Assembly: GCA_017526745.1 (NCBI GenBank) | Contig: JAFXQX010000006.1 | Span: forward strand, 1-55,562 | Reading direction: 5' to 3' | DNA: 55,562 bases | Origin: Lachnospiraceae bacterium | GTDB lineage: Bacteria > Bacillota > Clostridia > Lachnospirales > Lachnospiraceae | Part shown: positions 1-7,486 of the stretch, in pieces | How the letters are laid out: each line of letters begins with the position of its first letter | How positions within the stretch are numbered: the stretch's first letter is position 1 | Notes under the pieces: generated by a model | What the model was told of the DNA's origin: nothing | What the model saw: the letters and a program-made list of their open reading frames with translations, nothing else | Databases searched by the model: none | Program-made: the position numbers and the translations under genes

Positions 1-1086
1 AGGCCTGCAGGTATATACTCCGCGGGAACCGCACAGAAGTTCGTGAACATCGACGGCCTTATGCCGGGACGCGATGTAGTGATATTAGGCTCCGGGGACA
101 TCGGTCTTATAATGGCAAGACGGATGACGCTTGAGGGCGCAAAGGTCAGGAAGGTCGTTGAGATCATGCCGTATTCGGGAGGCTTGAGGCGAAACATAGT
201 ACAGTGTCTCGATGATTTTGACATACCGCTTGTTCTGTCGCATACGGTAACAAAAATACTGGGACAAGACCGTGTGGAAGCGGTGGAGATCTCCAAGGTG
301 GATGAAAATCTGCAACCGGTCCCGGGCAGCGAAGACATCGTAAAGTGCGATACACTTCTTTTGTCCGTAGGGCTCATTCCGGAAAACGAATTGTCAAGAA
401 AGATGGGACTTGCAATGTCGCGTGCCACAAAAGGCCCTGTTGTATCCGATAATCTTGAGACGAGCTGTCCCGGAGTGTTTGCATGCGGTAACGTCCTTCA
501 TGTTCATGATCTTGTTGACAATGTCTCGAAGGAAGCAAAGGAAGCGGGAGGATATGCGGCAGAATATATCAGAGGTTTTGACCGGACAGAAGGTCGCATG
601 ACAAACGACCCCGATCCCGAGTCGGCACTGATGAAGAAGTTTTCCGCAAGAAATGCAACAAGAAATGTTTCAAGTCCGAAGGATGTCGTAACAAATGAGG
701 ATGGCAGGTTAACGCGAACCATACCGTGTATCACCTGCCCGAAGGGCTGTATGATAGATGTTACGGTAAAGGACGGGGCAGTATTATCCGTTACGGGTAA
801 CAGCTGTGTACGCGGTGATACGTATGCACGCGCCGAGATGACATCTCCCGTAAGGGTTGTGACATCAAGTGTAAGGGTGTCGGACGGTGACCATTTCGTT
901 GTTTCCGTTAAGACGGACAGGGCGATACCGAAGGATAAGATCAACGAATGCGTTGAGGCATTGAAGATGGTTACCGTAAAAGCCCCGGTATCTGTGGGTG
1001 ATGTCATCATAAAAGGTGTTGCCGGAACCGATGCTGATATCGTTGCGACATCAGAAGCCGGTGCAAAACGGGTTAGTACTGCCTGA
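1..1086 (+). CDS. NAD(P)/FAD-dependent oxidoreductase fused to DUF1667-like domain (5' partial)
   Basis: The reading frame is open to the first base. Residues encoded before the GTG at 43 (RPAGIYSAGTAQ) fit the family, so the true start lies outside the window. The visible 361 residues hold a Rossmann motif GSGDIG near residue 30 and a second flavoprotein motif (CPGVFACGNV). The last ~120 residues carry ITCPKGC and a second Cys in GNSCVRGDTYA, the four-cysteine pattern of DUF1667. In many Firmicutes a separate DUF1667 gene follows this oxidoreductase beside a GlpA-like dehydrogenase; here the two are one chain. The likely job is passing electrons from a partner dehydrogenase through a metal or Fe-S site. 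The family call is good; the substrate is unknown. Confidence 0.85.
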   Translation, partial: RPAGIYSAGTAQKFVNIDGLMPGRDVVILGSGDIGLIMARRMTLEGAKVRKVVEIMPYSGGLRRNIVQCLDDFDIPLVLSHTVTKILGQDRVEAVEISKVDENLQPVPGSEDIVKCDTLLLSVGLIPENELSRKMGLAMSRATKGPVVSDNLETSCPGVFACGNVLHVHDLVDNVSKEAKEAGGYAAEYIRGFDRTEGRMTNDPDPESALMKKFSARNATRNVSSPKDVVTNEDGRLTRTIPCITCPKGCMIDVTVKDGAVLSVTGNSCVRGDTYARAEMTSPVRVVTSSVRVSDGDHFVVSVKTDRAIPKDKINECVEALKMVTVKAPVSVGDVIIKGVAGTDADIVATSEAGAKRVSTA

Positions 1087-1109
1087 AATAATACCGAAAG
1101 GATAAGGTT

Positions 1110-2078
1110 ATGGCAAAGATATCCCAATATTCATTTGAATCGTCCGATGACAGGCATACAAAGATACATGCCGTAAGATGGGAGCCCGATGACGGGCAGG
1201 TTAATGCCACCCTCCAGCTTGTTCACGGCATGCAGGAGCATATAGAAAGATATGATGAATTTGCCCGTTTTATGGCCGACAAAGGTTTCGCCGTATTCGG
1301 GCACGATCATATCGGACACGGTGAGTCTGTGGAAACAGAGGACGACCTCGGGATCATGCACTGCGCATACCCCGATGATACTATGGTGGAGGATATGTAT
1401 AGCAATCACAGGATGATCTGCGGTGCATATCCGGACAAGCCGCACTTTATACTGGGCCACAGTATGGGCTCGTATCTTCTTCGCAAATACCTGTCGGTAA
1501 GAGCATCGGATCTTAAGGGACTTGGCGGTGCGATCATAATGGGTACCGGCACGGAAGCCGATGGTGCGATTTTCGCGGGGAGGATGCTTGGACGGATACT
1601 GTGCACGATAAAGGGAAGAGATGCGAAATCTGCGTTTATCAAAAAGCTCATGTTCACGAACAAGTACTACGCCCGGTTTGATACAACGGGAGAGCATCCC
1701 GAGAACAGCTGGCTGTCGAAGAATACCGACAATGTCAGGATGTATATGGACCCTGCCAACAAAAAAGACTGTTGTGAATTCTCACTTAACGGATATATGA
1801 TACTTCTTCGCTCGACCTGGTATGATAACAGAATGAGCAATATCCGAAAGATGGATATGTCTATCCCCGTACTGTTCGTATCGGGAGATCAGGATCCCGT
1901 CGGAGCAATGGGAGAGGGCGTCAGGAAGGCATACGATAAGTTTAAGGCCGCAGGTGTTTCGGACCTGTCGATCAAACTGTATAAAAACGACCGCCACGAG
2001 ATCCTGAACGAACTGGACCGCGTGACGGTTTATAACGATCTGTTTGAATGGATGAATATGAGGATCAATCCTTCCTGA
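1110..2078 (+). CDS. Alpha/beta hydrolase, monoacylglycerol lipase-like (serine aminopeptidase S33 fold)
   Basis: A 322-residue cytosolic hydrolase with no signal peptide. Near the N-terminus LVHGMQEHIERYDEFA gives the oxyanion HG motif, and FGHDHIGHGES is typical of lysophospholipase/monoglyceride lipase relatives. The nucleophile elbow is GHSMGS, the acid is in FVSGDQDPVG, and the catalytic His is in NDRHEILNE, so the triad is complete. It starts 23 nt after the oxidoreductase with AAGGATAAGGTT upstream, so it may share its transcript. Its 3' end overlaps the convergent VOC gene by 14 nt. It probably cleaves ester bonds of lysolipids or acylglycerols; the exact substrate cannot be read from the sequence. 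Confidence 0.85.
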   Translation: MAKISQYSFESSDDRHTKIHAVRWEPDDGQVNATLQLVHGMQEHIERYDEFARFMADKGFAVFGHDHIGHGESVETEDDLGIMHCAYPDDTMVEDMYSNHRMICGAYPDKPHFILGHSMGSYLLRKYLSVRASDLKGLGGAIIMGTGTEADGAIFAGRMLGRILCTIKGRDAKSAFIKKLMFTNKYYARFDTTGEHPENSWLSKNTDNVRMYMDPANKKDCCEFSLNGYMILLRSTWYDNRMSNIRKMDMSIPVLFVSGDQDPVGAMGEGVRKAYDKFKAAGVSDLSIKLYKNDRHEILNELDRVTVYNDLFEWMNMRINPS

Positions 2079-2442
2079 TATGTTCGATAAGTTGGATCGT
2101 AAAGCCTGAAGGTGATACCATCCTGGCTTCCTTCGAATGGCTTGTGTTTACGATACGGTCCGACATCTCGTTTTTAAATCCGTGCTTTGTCAGGATACCA
2201 TACGCTTCATCAAAATCATCCACGTTCATGCGGATGCACGTACTGTCTTTTGGAAGGTCATCCACATCGGCCACATCAACATGATAGCCGTCTTTGTGCT
2301 TCATCCGTATGGTCTGGTATATCATGTCTCCGATATCCGTTATCGGGGTATGAGACTTTTCAAAACCAAGCTCTTCAAATACTTTGATCACATCGTCGGC
2401 GTTTGATGTTGCGATCATCGGGTCAAATGTTGTTATCTTCAT
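2065..2442 (-). CDS. VOC (glyoxalase/bleomycin-resistance-like) family protein
   Basis: A 125-residue protein with the pattern of a single VOC module: a beta-alpha start (MKITTFDPMIATSNADDVIKVF), a central strand with HVDVADVD, and a C-terminal strand ending SPSGFTIQLIEHI that supplies the usual terminal Glu metal ligand. Such proteins act as dimers in metal-dependent isomerase, dioxygenase or resistance roles, or only bind ligands; which applies here is unknown. It lies 21 nt downstream of the degenerate receiver gene on the same strand and may be co-transcribed with it. Its end overlaps the convergent hydrolase gene by 14 nt, leaving no room for a terminator. Confidence 0.75.
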   Translation of the reverse strand: MKITTFDPMIATSNADDVIKVFEELGFEKSHTPITDIGDMIYQTIRMKHKDGYHVDVADVDDLPKDSTCIRMNVDDFDEAYGILTKHGFKNEMSDRIVNTSHSKEARMVSPSGFTIQLIEHIRKD

Positions 2443-2463
2443 AATACGTCCCTTTCCGCAGGC

Positions 2464-3195
2464 TCATTCAACCCTGCTGGTAAAATATCTTGCTATACGC
2501 TCAACGTCCATTTCCTTGGAAAAAGCTATGCTGTTATTGTCGCCGCCGGTATTGCTGGCGTAACGTTCACTGTCGGTATCGGTAATGTAGTAGTAATGGA
2601 ATCCGCGTGTTTTGGACTTGGCGGAAATGATCTTGAAGAACTTCATAAATTCATACAATGTCATCCTGCCGTTCATACTGATCAGGACATAATCGGATAT
2701 AAGGGTAAGCTTGTCGATCTCTTCCGGGTCAAAGCCGCTGATCATAACACGAAAATGCTGGTCCAGATACACCCTCAGTTTCGCACCGTATTCCGCGTCG
2801 TCATCAATGAGGAGGAATACGGGCTTCCCGTTTTCGGCGATAACTTCATCCTGCACGATGGTATTCATCAGAATATCAAAGTGTGAGAAGGAGTACATGG
2901 ACTTTTTGATAAAAAGCGCCGGGACCTTGGAAGTCATAGTGTCAACATCTTCCTTATTCCCATACATGTATATGTATTTCTCGTCTTCAAGGCACATGTC
3001 CCGAAGATATAATGCCATGTTGTTCAGGTCATCATATTTTTCGTGATCCATCAGGAGAAGGATGATGTTAGACCGGATCCTTACACTCAAGAGTGCGCTT
3101 ACGGAAAAATCACACCATGTCACGTACAGATCGGTCTTGGGGATCTCTTTTTCGAATCTGTCCTTATGGTTTGTTACGATGATTATCTGTTTCAT
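2464..3195 (-). CDS. Degenerate receiver-domain protein (pseudo-response regulator)
   Basis: A 243-residue protein in two halves. The second half (from about residue 125) begins FLLIDDDAEYGAKLRVYL, the acidic pair and first helix of a CheY-like receiver. The strand that should end in the phospho-acceptor Asp reads DYVLISMNGRMTLYEF, so that Asp is missing. A Lys in FSKEMDVERIARYF matches the conserved receiver Lys. The first half (MKQIIIVTNHKDRFEK...IILLLMDHEKY) has an alternating alpha/beta pattern and may be a second, more divergent receiver. No DNA-binding or enzymatic domain is present. It may serve as a phosphorylation-independent protein-protein adaptor; partner unknown. Confidence 0.6.
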   Translation of the reverse strand: MKQIIIVTNHKDRFEKEIPKTDLYVTWCDFSVSALLSVRIRSNIILLLMDHEKYDDLNNMALYLRDMCLEDEKYIYMYGNKEDVDTMTSKVPALFIKKSMYSFSHFDILMNTIVQDEVIAENGKPVFLLIDDDAEYGAKLRVYLDQHFRVMISGFDPEEIDKLTLISDYVLISMNGRMTLYEFMKFFKIISAKSKTRGFHYYYITDTDSERYASNTGGDNNSIAFSKEMDVERIARYFTSRVE

Positions 3196-3292
3196 GTTTT
3201 ATTCCTTTGACGGTTCTGTGTACGTATTGCTGTATCCCTTTTTATGATAACAGAAACCAGCCTCTTATGGAAAGATTTATGTGCGATCTCTA

Positions 3293-3778
3293 TCAGGTGC
3301 GCCCGGTCAGTTTCCCGGATCTTTCCAGTCCCCCGAAATCGTTCTGCCTGAGGGCTTCGTACAGAACAATGGCCGTGGCATTTGAAAGGTTCAGTGAACG
3401 CTCGCCCTTTGCCATGGGAATTCGAATGCAGCGGTCGTAGTTCTGGGCAAGTATATCTTCGGGTATCCCGGCCGTTTCCTTTCCGAACATGAGAAAATCA
3501 TCCGGCAGGAACTTCGCCTCCGTGTAGGCATATTCAGCTTTTGTGGTCACATACCAGATATTCGCAAAGGGATGCGCGTCCGAGAACAGATCGAGATTGT
3601 CATATATTCTCACATCAAGCTTGTGCCAGTAGTCCAGTCCCGCTCTTTTCAGTGTTTTTTCATTTATATCAAATCCCAGAGGCCGTATAAGATGAAGCGA
3701 AGAACCTGTAACCACACAGGTTCTTCCGATATTTCCTGTATTTGCCGGTATCTCCGGCTCGAGAAGCACGATGTTCAT
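3293..3778 (-). CDS. trmL: tRNA (cytidine(34)-2'-O)-methyltransferase TrmL
   Basis: A 161-residue SPOUT methyltransferase. It opens with MNIVLLEPEIPANTGNIGRTC, diagnostic of TrmL, continues with LHLIRPLGFDINEKTLKRAGLDYW, and has the knot motifs LMFGKETAGIPEDIL and RIPMAKGERSLNLSNATAIVLYE. Length is normal for the family. It methylates the ribose of the wobble nucleotide of tRNA-Leu isoacceptors from S-adenosylmethionine in the cytosol. The start codon overlaps the stop of the upstream small peptide gene in ATGA, so the two are probably translationally coupled. A tRNA-Leu gene lies just upstream on the other strand. Confidence 0.95.
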   Translation of the reverse strand: MNIVLLEPEIPANTGNIGRTCVVTGSSLHLIRPLGFDINEKTLKRAGLDYWHKLDVRIYDNLDLFSDAHPFANIWYVTTKAEYAYTEAKFLPDDFLMFGKETAGIPEDILAQNYDRCIRIPMAKGERSLNLSNATAIVLYEALRQNDFGGLERSGKLTGRT

Positions 3779-3969
3779 GCCCGTAGTATACCTATGTTGT
3801 AGGCTGCATTCTTACGGGCTTTATCCTGCTCCTTTTTGATCATTTCCTCCGTGTCCGAGGACGAGTACACCAATCCCTTATCGCTTCCGGGACATACGTT
3901 CTTACATACGCCGCCGGATACCATGCCGAGGTCATCCGGATCAAGCTTTGTTGTGTTGAAATCTGCCAT
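3775..3969 (-). CDS. Small peptide with double-glycine-type leader (putative secreted peptide precursor)
   Basis: A 64-residue ORF. I chose the ATG at 3969 because GGAGG lies 8 nt upstream; a longer frame to 4029 has no ribosome site. The N-terminus MADFNTTKLDPDDLGMVSGG matches leaders cut after Gly-Gly by C39 peptidase/ABC exporters: an acidic stretch, then a hydrophobic position, then M-V-S-G-G. The putative 44-residue core starts VCKNVCPGSDKG, has two Cys and a charged helical tail. An extended -10 (TGT-TATAAT) lies about 45 nt upstream. It overlaps trmL by 4 nt. No C39 exporter is in the window, so secretion is an inference; it could also be an unrelated small cytosolic protein. Confidence 0.6.
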   Translation of the reverse strand: MADFNTTKLDPDDLGMVSGGVCKNVCPGSDKGLVYSSSDTEEMIKKEQDKARKNAAYNIGILRA

Positions 3970-4014
3970 ATGATCATCCTCCAAAGTAGAGATACAACGT
4001 TTACCTTCATCTGT

Positions 4015-4023
4015 ATTATAACA
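4015..4023 (-). promoter_or_regulatory. Extended -10 promoter for the small peptide-trmL operon
   Basis: Read on the minus strand, TGTTATAAT is an extended -10 element (TGnTATAAT). No good -35 is visible at 17 nt, as is usual for extended -10 promoters. The leader to the ATG at 3969 would be about 40 nt. Confidence 0.5.
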
Positions 4024-4077
4024 CATCAATTATGATCCTTTTGTACCTTTTTGCACTTTATTATACCTTGACAAAAC

Positions 4078-4106
4078 ATGATAAATTGAGTAGTATTCTA
4101 GGAGTG
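4078..4106 (+). promoter_or_regulatory. Sigma-70 promoter of tRNA-Leu
   Basis: TTGACA at 4078-4083 and TAGTAT at 4101-4106 are separated by exactly 17 nt. The start point would be near 4113, giving a leader of about 79 nt before the tRNA. The leader contains the small hairpin TCCGACttcgTCGGA and a second possible stem (GTAGG...CCTAC), presumably removed during tRNA processing. Confidence 0.65.
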
Positions 4107-4191
4107 TCGCCCATTAAAATCCGACTTCGTCGGATGGGGGCTCCACGTGTAGGCAGGGTCCCACCGCAAGCGGTTCCCCCTACCAACAAAT

Positions 4192-4275
4192 GCAGAAATG
4201 GCGGAATTGGCAGACGCGCACGGTTCAGGTCCGTGTGGTAGCAATACCATGAGGGTTCAAGTCCCTTTTTCTGCA
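4192..4275 (+). tRNA. tRNA-Leu (anticodon CAG)
   Basis: The acceptor stem GCAGAAA pairs with TTTCTGC and the discriminator base is A at 4275. The D-loop contains GGCAGACGC. The anticodon stem CACGG/CCGTG encloses the loop TTCAGGT, giving anticodon CAG, which reads CUG. A long variable arm (GGTAGCAATACC) marks it as class II, and the T-arm holds GGTTCAAGTCC. CCA is not encoded; ACT follows. It is a possible substrate of the TrmL enzyme encoded 400 nt away. Confidence 0.95.
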
Positions 4276-4284
4276 CTATCGATT

Positions 4285-4344
4285 GTACGTATTTATCAAC
4301 AGCCGTCAAAAGGGCGGAAACGCTGATAAATACGTACTTTTTTT
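4285..4344 (+). terminator. Intrinsic terminator of tRNA-Leu
   Basis: A long stem: GTACGTATTTATCA at 4285-4298 pairs with TGATAAATACGTAC at 4324-4337, and a run of seven T follows directly. It is strong and correctly placed 10 nt after the tRNA. Confidence 0.85.
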
Positions 4345-4544
4345 ATCCCTCACGTTGTTCGTCAACGTTCGAACATACGTCTCAAAAATCGTCATTTTCG
4401 GGGTCAACTGTGGTCAAAAATGTGGTCAGTTTATGAGGGTGTACCAATTTTGATATTAGAAGATCACGATGAAGGTTTATATCATCGAACTCTAATGCGA
4501 ATTTCCGCGACATTTTGTTATAATAGCATCGAGGAGACATTTAG
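4345..4544. other. Non-coding stretch with a doubled TGTGGTCA motif beside tRNA-Leu
   Basis: No gene is seen here. At about 4407-4427 TGTGGTCA occurs twice, 12 nt apart, within 150 nt of a tRNA 3' end. TATAAT at 4519-4524, preceded by TGT, forms an extended -10 just before the relic gene at 4545. The motif pair could be part of an old integration site, but no duplicated tRNA 3' end and no integrase gene are present, so this remains a guess. Confidence 0.3.
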
Positions 4545-4714
4545 ATGATAAAAGTAAATCTGACAAATGAGATCTTGACTGCTTTTGTATCTGATAAAGA
4601 ATTATAGATCCTATGAACTAAGTGATTTTACGAGGGATAACGAAAAAACGATAAAGAAAATCATATCCCAGTTTCATTGATGACAAATCGAGATTATGGA
4701 GAGAGTTATGCTGA
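4545..4714 (+). pseudogene. Relic gene 1, frameshifted (unknown protein)
   Basis: A good ribosome site (GAGGAGACATTTAG) precedes an ATG at 4545, but the frame stops after 20 codons (MIKVNLTNEILTAFVSDKEL). Coding-like sequence continues in other frames: YRSYELSDFTRDNEKTIKK, then, after another shift, FIDDKSRLWREL. Joined, these read like one small protein broken by at least two frameshifts. I do not recognise the family. Confidence 0.5.
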
Positions 4715-4762
4715 GCGTGAGAAAAGGAACGGAACCGAATAAAACTTTGCATATATAGTTTT

Positions 4763-4949
4763 ATGAAGAATATTAAACTTATTCCTTTAGAGTACAGAGA
4801 CAGAGAACAATTATCATCCCAATCCCAATAAACCGGAAGATAAGCAAATGGATCTGGACGGGCAGTTTCCTGATGGAATGTTTAGATTCGAGAAAGTTAT
4901 GAAAAGTGCAGACAGAAGCATAGTCGGTATTGAAGGAAATCAGACTTGA
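4763..4949 (+). pseudogene. Relic gene 2, frameshifted (unknown protein)
   Basis: MKNIKLIPLEYRDRE starts at 4763 and stops soon after. In another frame the sequence continues NNYHPNPNKPEDKQMDLDG and runs to a TGA at 4949, ending IVGIEGNQT. One frameshift near 4808 joins the two parts into a protein of about 60 residues. The family is unknown. Together with relic 1 it marks this tRNA-adjacent stretch as decaying DNA. Confidence 0.45.
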
Positions 4950-4964
4950 AAGGAGAAGTGAGTA

Positions 4965-5204
4965 ATGGACCCGGGCATGAAGGTTTTGGAAGGAATAGTT
5001 ATTTTCGTTGTGGTTGGTGGCTTCCTTGTTGCCATCGTCCCTGCGATCATCCTGGACATCGTATGGTACATAAGAGTAAAGAGTAAAAAAAGCCCCAAAT
5101 TCGGTCCTCTGGGAATAATATCCATTATCGTTACGGCTTCGAGTCTTCTGAGTCTGCGGTATTGGCTCCCTCTATTAAAGGAATTGGCCGGCTTTATACG
5201 ATAG
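4965..5204 (+). CDS. Small two-TM membrane protein, unknown function
   Basis: A 79-residue ORF preceded by AAAGGAGAAGTGAGTA. Residues about 8-30 (GIVIFVVVGGFLVAIVPAII) and about 48-66 (LGIISIIVTASSLLSLRYW) are hydrophobic and are joined by a basic loop (RVKSKKSPK) expected to face the cytosol. I do not recognise it. It is the only intact ORF in the stretch between tRNA-Leu and the esterase and may be a leftover from the same lost cluster as the two relics upstream. The hydrophobic pattern and the good ribosome site argue that it is a real gene. Confidence 0.5.
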   Translation: MDPGMKVLEGIVIFVVVGGFLVAIVPAIILDIVWYIRVKSKKSPKFGPLGIISIIVTASSLLSLRYWLPLLKELAGFIR

Positions 5205-5218
5205 ATGGATCACACAGC

Positions 5219-6091
5219 TTACCGCCTGATGATCTCAAAAATCATTGATTGGTATTCCCTGGCTTCGGGGATGGGCATCAGAGGAAAGACATGAAGCATA
5301 TCCCTGCCGACAATCAGTTCATTTCCCTGCTTGTCCAGCATTTCGTACATTTTTATCGCATCCGGATATGCAAGTTCTTTTGTGCCCGCAAAAACGGTTA
5401 TGTATTTCAGGCCTGAAACATCACCATAGATCGGGCTGACACGATAGTCGTGTATATCATACGTTCCTGCCCAGCGCCGGCCGCAGACTTTTGCCCACGG
5501 GACCGACAGCCACGGATCTTTTTTGATAAAATCGGAAATATCCGGGTTTTCCATTGAAACGTCAACCCATGGAGACATCAGTATCACCTCATCGGGTAAC
5601 CGTATTCCTTCAACTTTGAAGTATTCGGTCAGGGCAAGTGACAGACCGCCCCCCGCGGAATCGCCCATGATAATAATCTTCTTTTCCGGATGGTCGCCGG
5701 AATACTTCTGATACAGCGGAACTATCAGGTCAAAGGCATCCCTGCATGTGCCAAAGGGGATCAGATGATAGGCGGGAGCAATGACTGCAGCACCTGTATG
5801 CTCAACAACCTTTCGTATAAACTTCCAGTGGAACGGTGAAAAATCATGCTGGTAGCCGCCACCGTGCATATAGAATACGATATAGTCCGATCCGGAATCT
5901 TTGTTCACATAGAACACATCATTTTCGAAAGTGACATAGAGTCCTTTGGGCATTGGGCTTTTTGTTTCGCTTTTTTGCCCTATCTTAATAAGATCTGCCT
6001 CCGCTTGTGCCTCGGTTGGCTTGTGCATAAGCCTCAAGCGGGCATATACGATCCGATACATAAGGCTTTTTCTGTTATGTTCCATGATCAT
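5219..6091 (-). CDS. Alpha/beta hydrolase, hormone-sensitive-lipase-type esterase
   Basis: About 290 residues. The oxyanion motif HGGG (YMHGGGYQHDFSPFHW) and the nucleophile elbow GDSAGGG place it in the HSL/acetyl-esterase (family IV) group. The acid is probably in the FAGTKELAYPDA region and the catalytic His in DMLHVFPL. No signal peptide is seen. I place the start at the ATG at 6091, seven nt after GGGGGAT; a TTG two codons upstream is possible. It should hydrolyse short-chain esters in the cytosol, perhaps deacetylating sugars or xenobiotics. The plus-strand small membrane gene ends 14 nt away and converges on it. Confidence 0.85.
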   Translation of the reverse strand: MIMEHNRKSLMYRIVYARLRLMHKPTEAQAEADLIKIGQKSETKSPMPKGLYVTFENDVFYVNKDSGSDYIVFYMHGGGYQHDFSPFHWKFIRKVVEHTGAAVIAPAYHLIPFGTCRDAFDLIVPLYQKYSGDHPEKKIIIMGDSAGGGLSLALTEYFKVEGIRLPDEVILMSPWVDVSMENPDISDFIKKDPWLSVPWAKVCGRRWAGTYDIHDYRVSPIYGDVSGLKYITVFAGTKELAYPDAIKMYEMLDKQGNELIVGRDMLHVFPLMPIPEAREYQSMIFEIIRR

Positions 6092-6274
6092 TTTCAATAT
6101 CCCCCGGTTCCGAAGGCAGACATGCTACTGTTTGATTCTATCGATTCACCTGGCAGAATGCAACAACAGTACGTATAAAACACTTGTGATAACGTATGAT
6201 AACGATTATATTGGTAATAACCCAAAACCCAATGTTATGCTGCAATATACCGGTATATGACAGGAGGAAACAAT

Positions 6275-7444
6275 ATGAGCAGGATAAGAAGAATAACGAT
6301 GATGTTGATCACGGCAGGCATGCTGGTAAGCCTTACGGGATGTGCTTCGGTGACAATGAGTATGCCGGAGGAAAGTGTTGCGGAGACGATCACGGAAGTT
6401 GACATCGATACAGCTGACAACGAAGAGGAGCACACCTATTCGGAAGACGCAGAAGATGAGAAGGTTGAGCTTGAATACTGGACCGAGGACTCTGTTGCGG
6501 CTGCATCGATAAGAGATTATGTGGAAAGAGTGACCGATGAAGATTCCGATGCGTTTATTCCCGTAGAGGACAGGCTTGCCGTATTTGATATGGACGGAAC
6601 GCTGATCGGAGAACTGTATCCCTCATATTTCGAATATATGATGTTCATTCACAGGGCGTTGCATGATGATACTTATACCGCACCCCAATTCATGACGGAT
6701 TTTGCAAAAGAACTTGAGGCAGATGTATATTCCGGAAAACAACCTGATAATCCCGAAAGAAGACATGCGAAATTTGCAGGACTGGCATATGTGGGAATGA
6801 CACCGGATGAACTCATGGATTATACACGCGAATATATGAAAACACCGGCTGACGGATTTACGAATCTGACAAAGGGTGACGCATTCTACCGGCCGATGGT
6901 CTCACTTGTTAAGTATCTTGAAGCAAATGATTTTACGGTGTATATCGTCAGCGGATCGGACAGGACGGTAGCGCGTGCGCTTGTTAAGGATAAGCTCGGC
7001 ATCCCCGAGAACAGAGTGATAGGTATGACCTATGATTATATCGCATCGGGCCAGAATATGACGGACGGGCTGGATTACGTATATACAAAGGATGACAAGG
7101 TGGTCCTCGGTGGAAACCTTGTGATCAAGACGGTCAAGATGAATAAGGTCACAAAGATCGCAGAGGAGATCGGAAAGGTCCCGGTATTGTCATTCGGAAA
7201 TACGGCAGGAGACCAGTCCATGGCTCAATACACCGTAAACAATGACAGGTACGAAACAAAAGCTTTCATGCTTATGTGCGATGATCTTGAAAGAGAGCAC
7301 GGCAACATGGACAAGGCAGATGCCATGAAGAAAATGTGTGAGGAATGCGGGTTCGAGCCTGTATCCATGCGGGATGATTTTGCGACCATATACGGTGATG
7401 ATGTAAAAGTGACAGATTATGAAGAACTCGAAGTAGAAAAGTGA
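6275..7444 (+). CDS. HAD-superfamily phosphatase lipoprotein
   Basis: I chose the ATG at 6275 because CAGGAGGAAACAAT lies directly upstream; an in-frame ATG at 6257 has none. The 389-residue protein begins with a lipoprotein signal (ITAGMLVSLTGC, Cys as lipobox). An acidic linker follows, then a HAD domain: motif I VFDMDGTLIGE, motif II in IVSGSDRTVARALV, and motif III/IV in LSFGNTAGDQSMAQY, with the cap region between. It resembles phosphoserine-phosphatase-type HAD proteins. It should be anchored on the outer face of the membrane and remove phosphate from an exported small molecule or scavenge phosphate. The next gene also encodes a lipoprotein, 42 nt downstream. Confidence 0.8.
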   Translation: MSRIRRITMMLITAGMLVSLTGCASVTMSMPEESVAETITEVDIDTADNEEEHTYSEDAEDEKVELEYWTEDSVAAASIRDYVERVTDEDSDAFIPVEDRLAVFDMDGTLIGELYPSYFEYMMFIHRALHDDTYTAPQFMTDFAKELEADVYSGKQPDNPERRHAKFAGLAYVGMTPDELMDYTREYMKTPADGFTNLTKGDAFYRPMVSLVKYLEANDFTVYIVSGSDRTVARALVKDKLGIPENRVIGMTYDYIASGQNMTDGLDYVYTKDDKVVLGGNLVIKTVKMNKVTKIAEEIGKVPVLSFGNTAGDQSMAQYTVNNDRYETKAFMLMCDDLEREHGNMDKADAMKKMCEECGFEPVSMRDDFATIYGDDVKVTDYEELEVEK

Positions 7445-7486
7445 TCGGTCATACCAAACAACAACTCTTATCATGAAAGGCATGTT

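Noticed and set aside
4400-4430. Phage or element attachment site at the TGTGGTCA pair
   Set aside because: There is no duplicated tRNA 3' segment and no integrase gene, so a formal att call is not supported; kept only as a hint.
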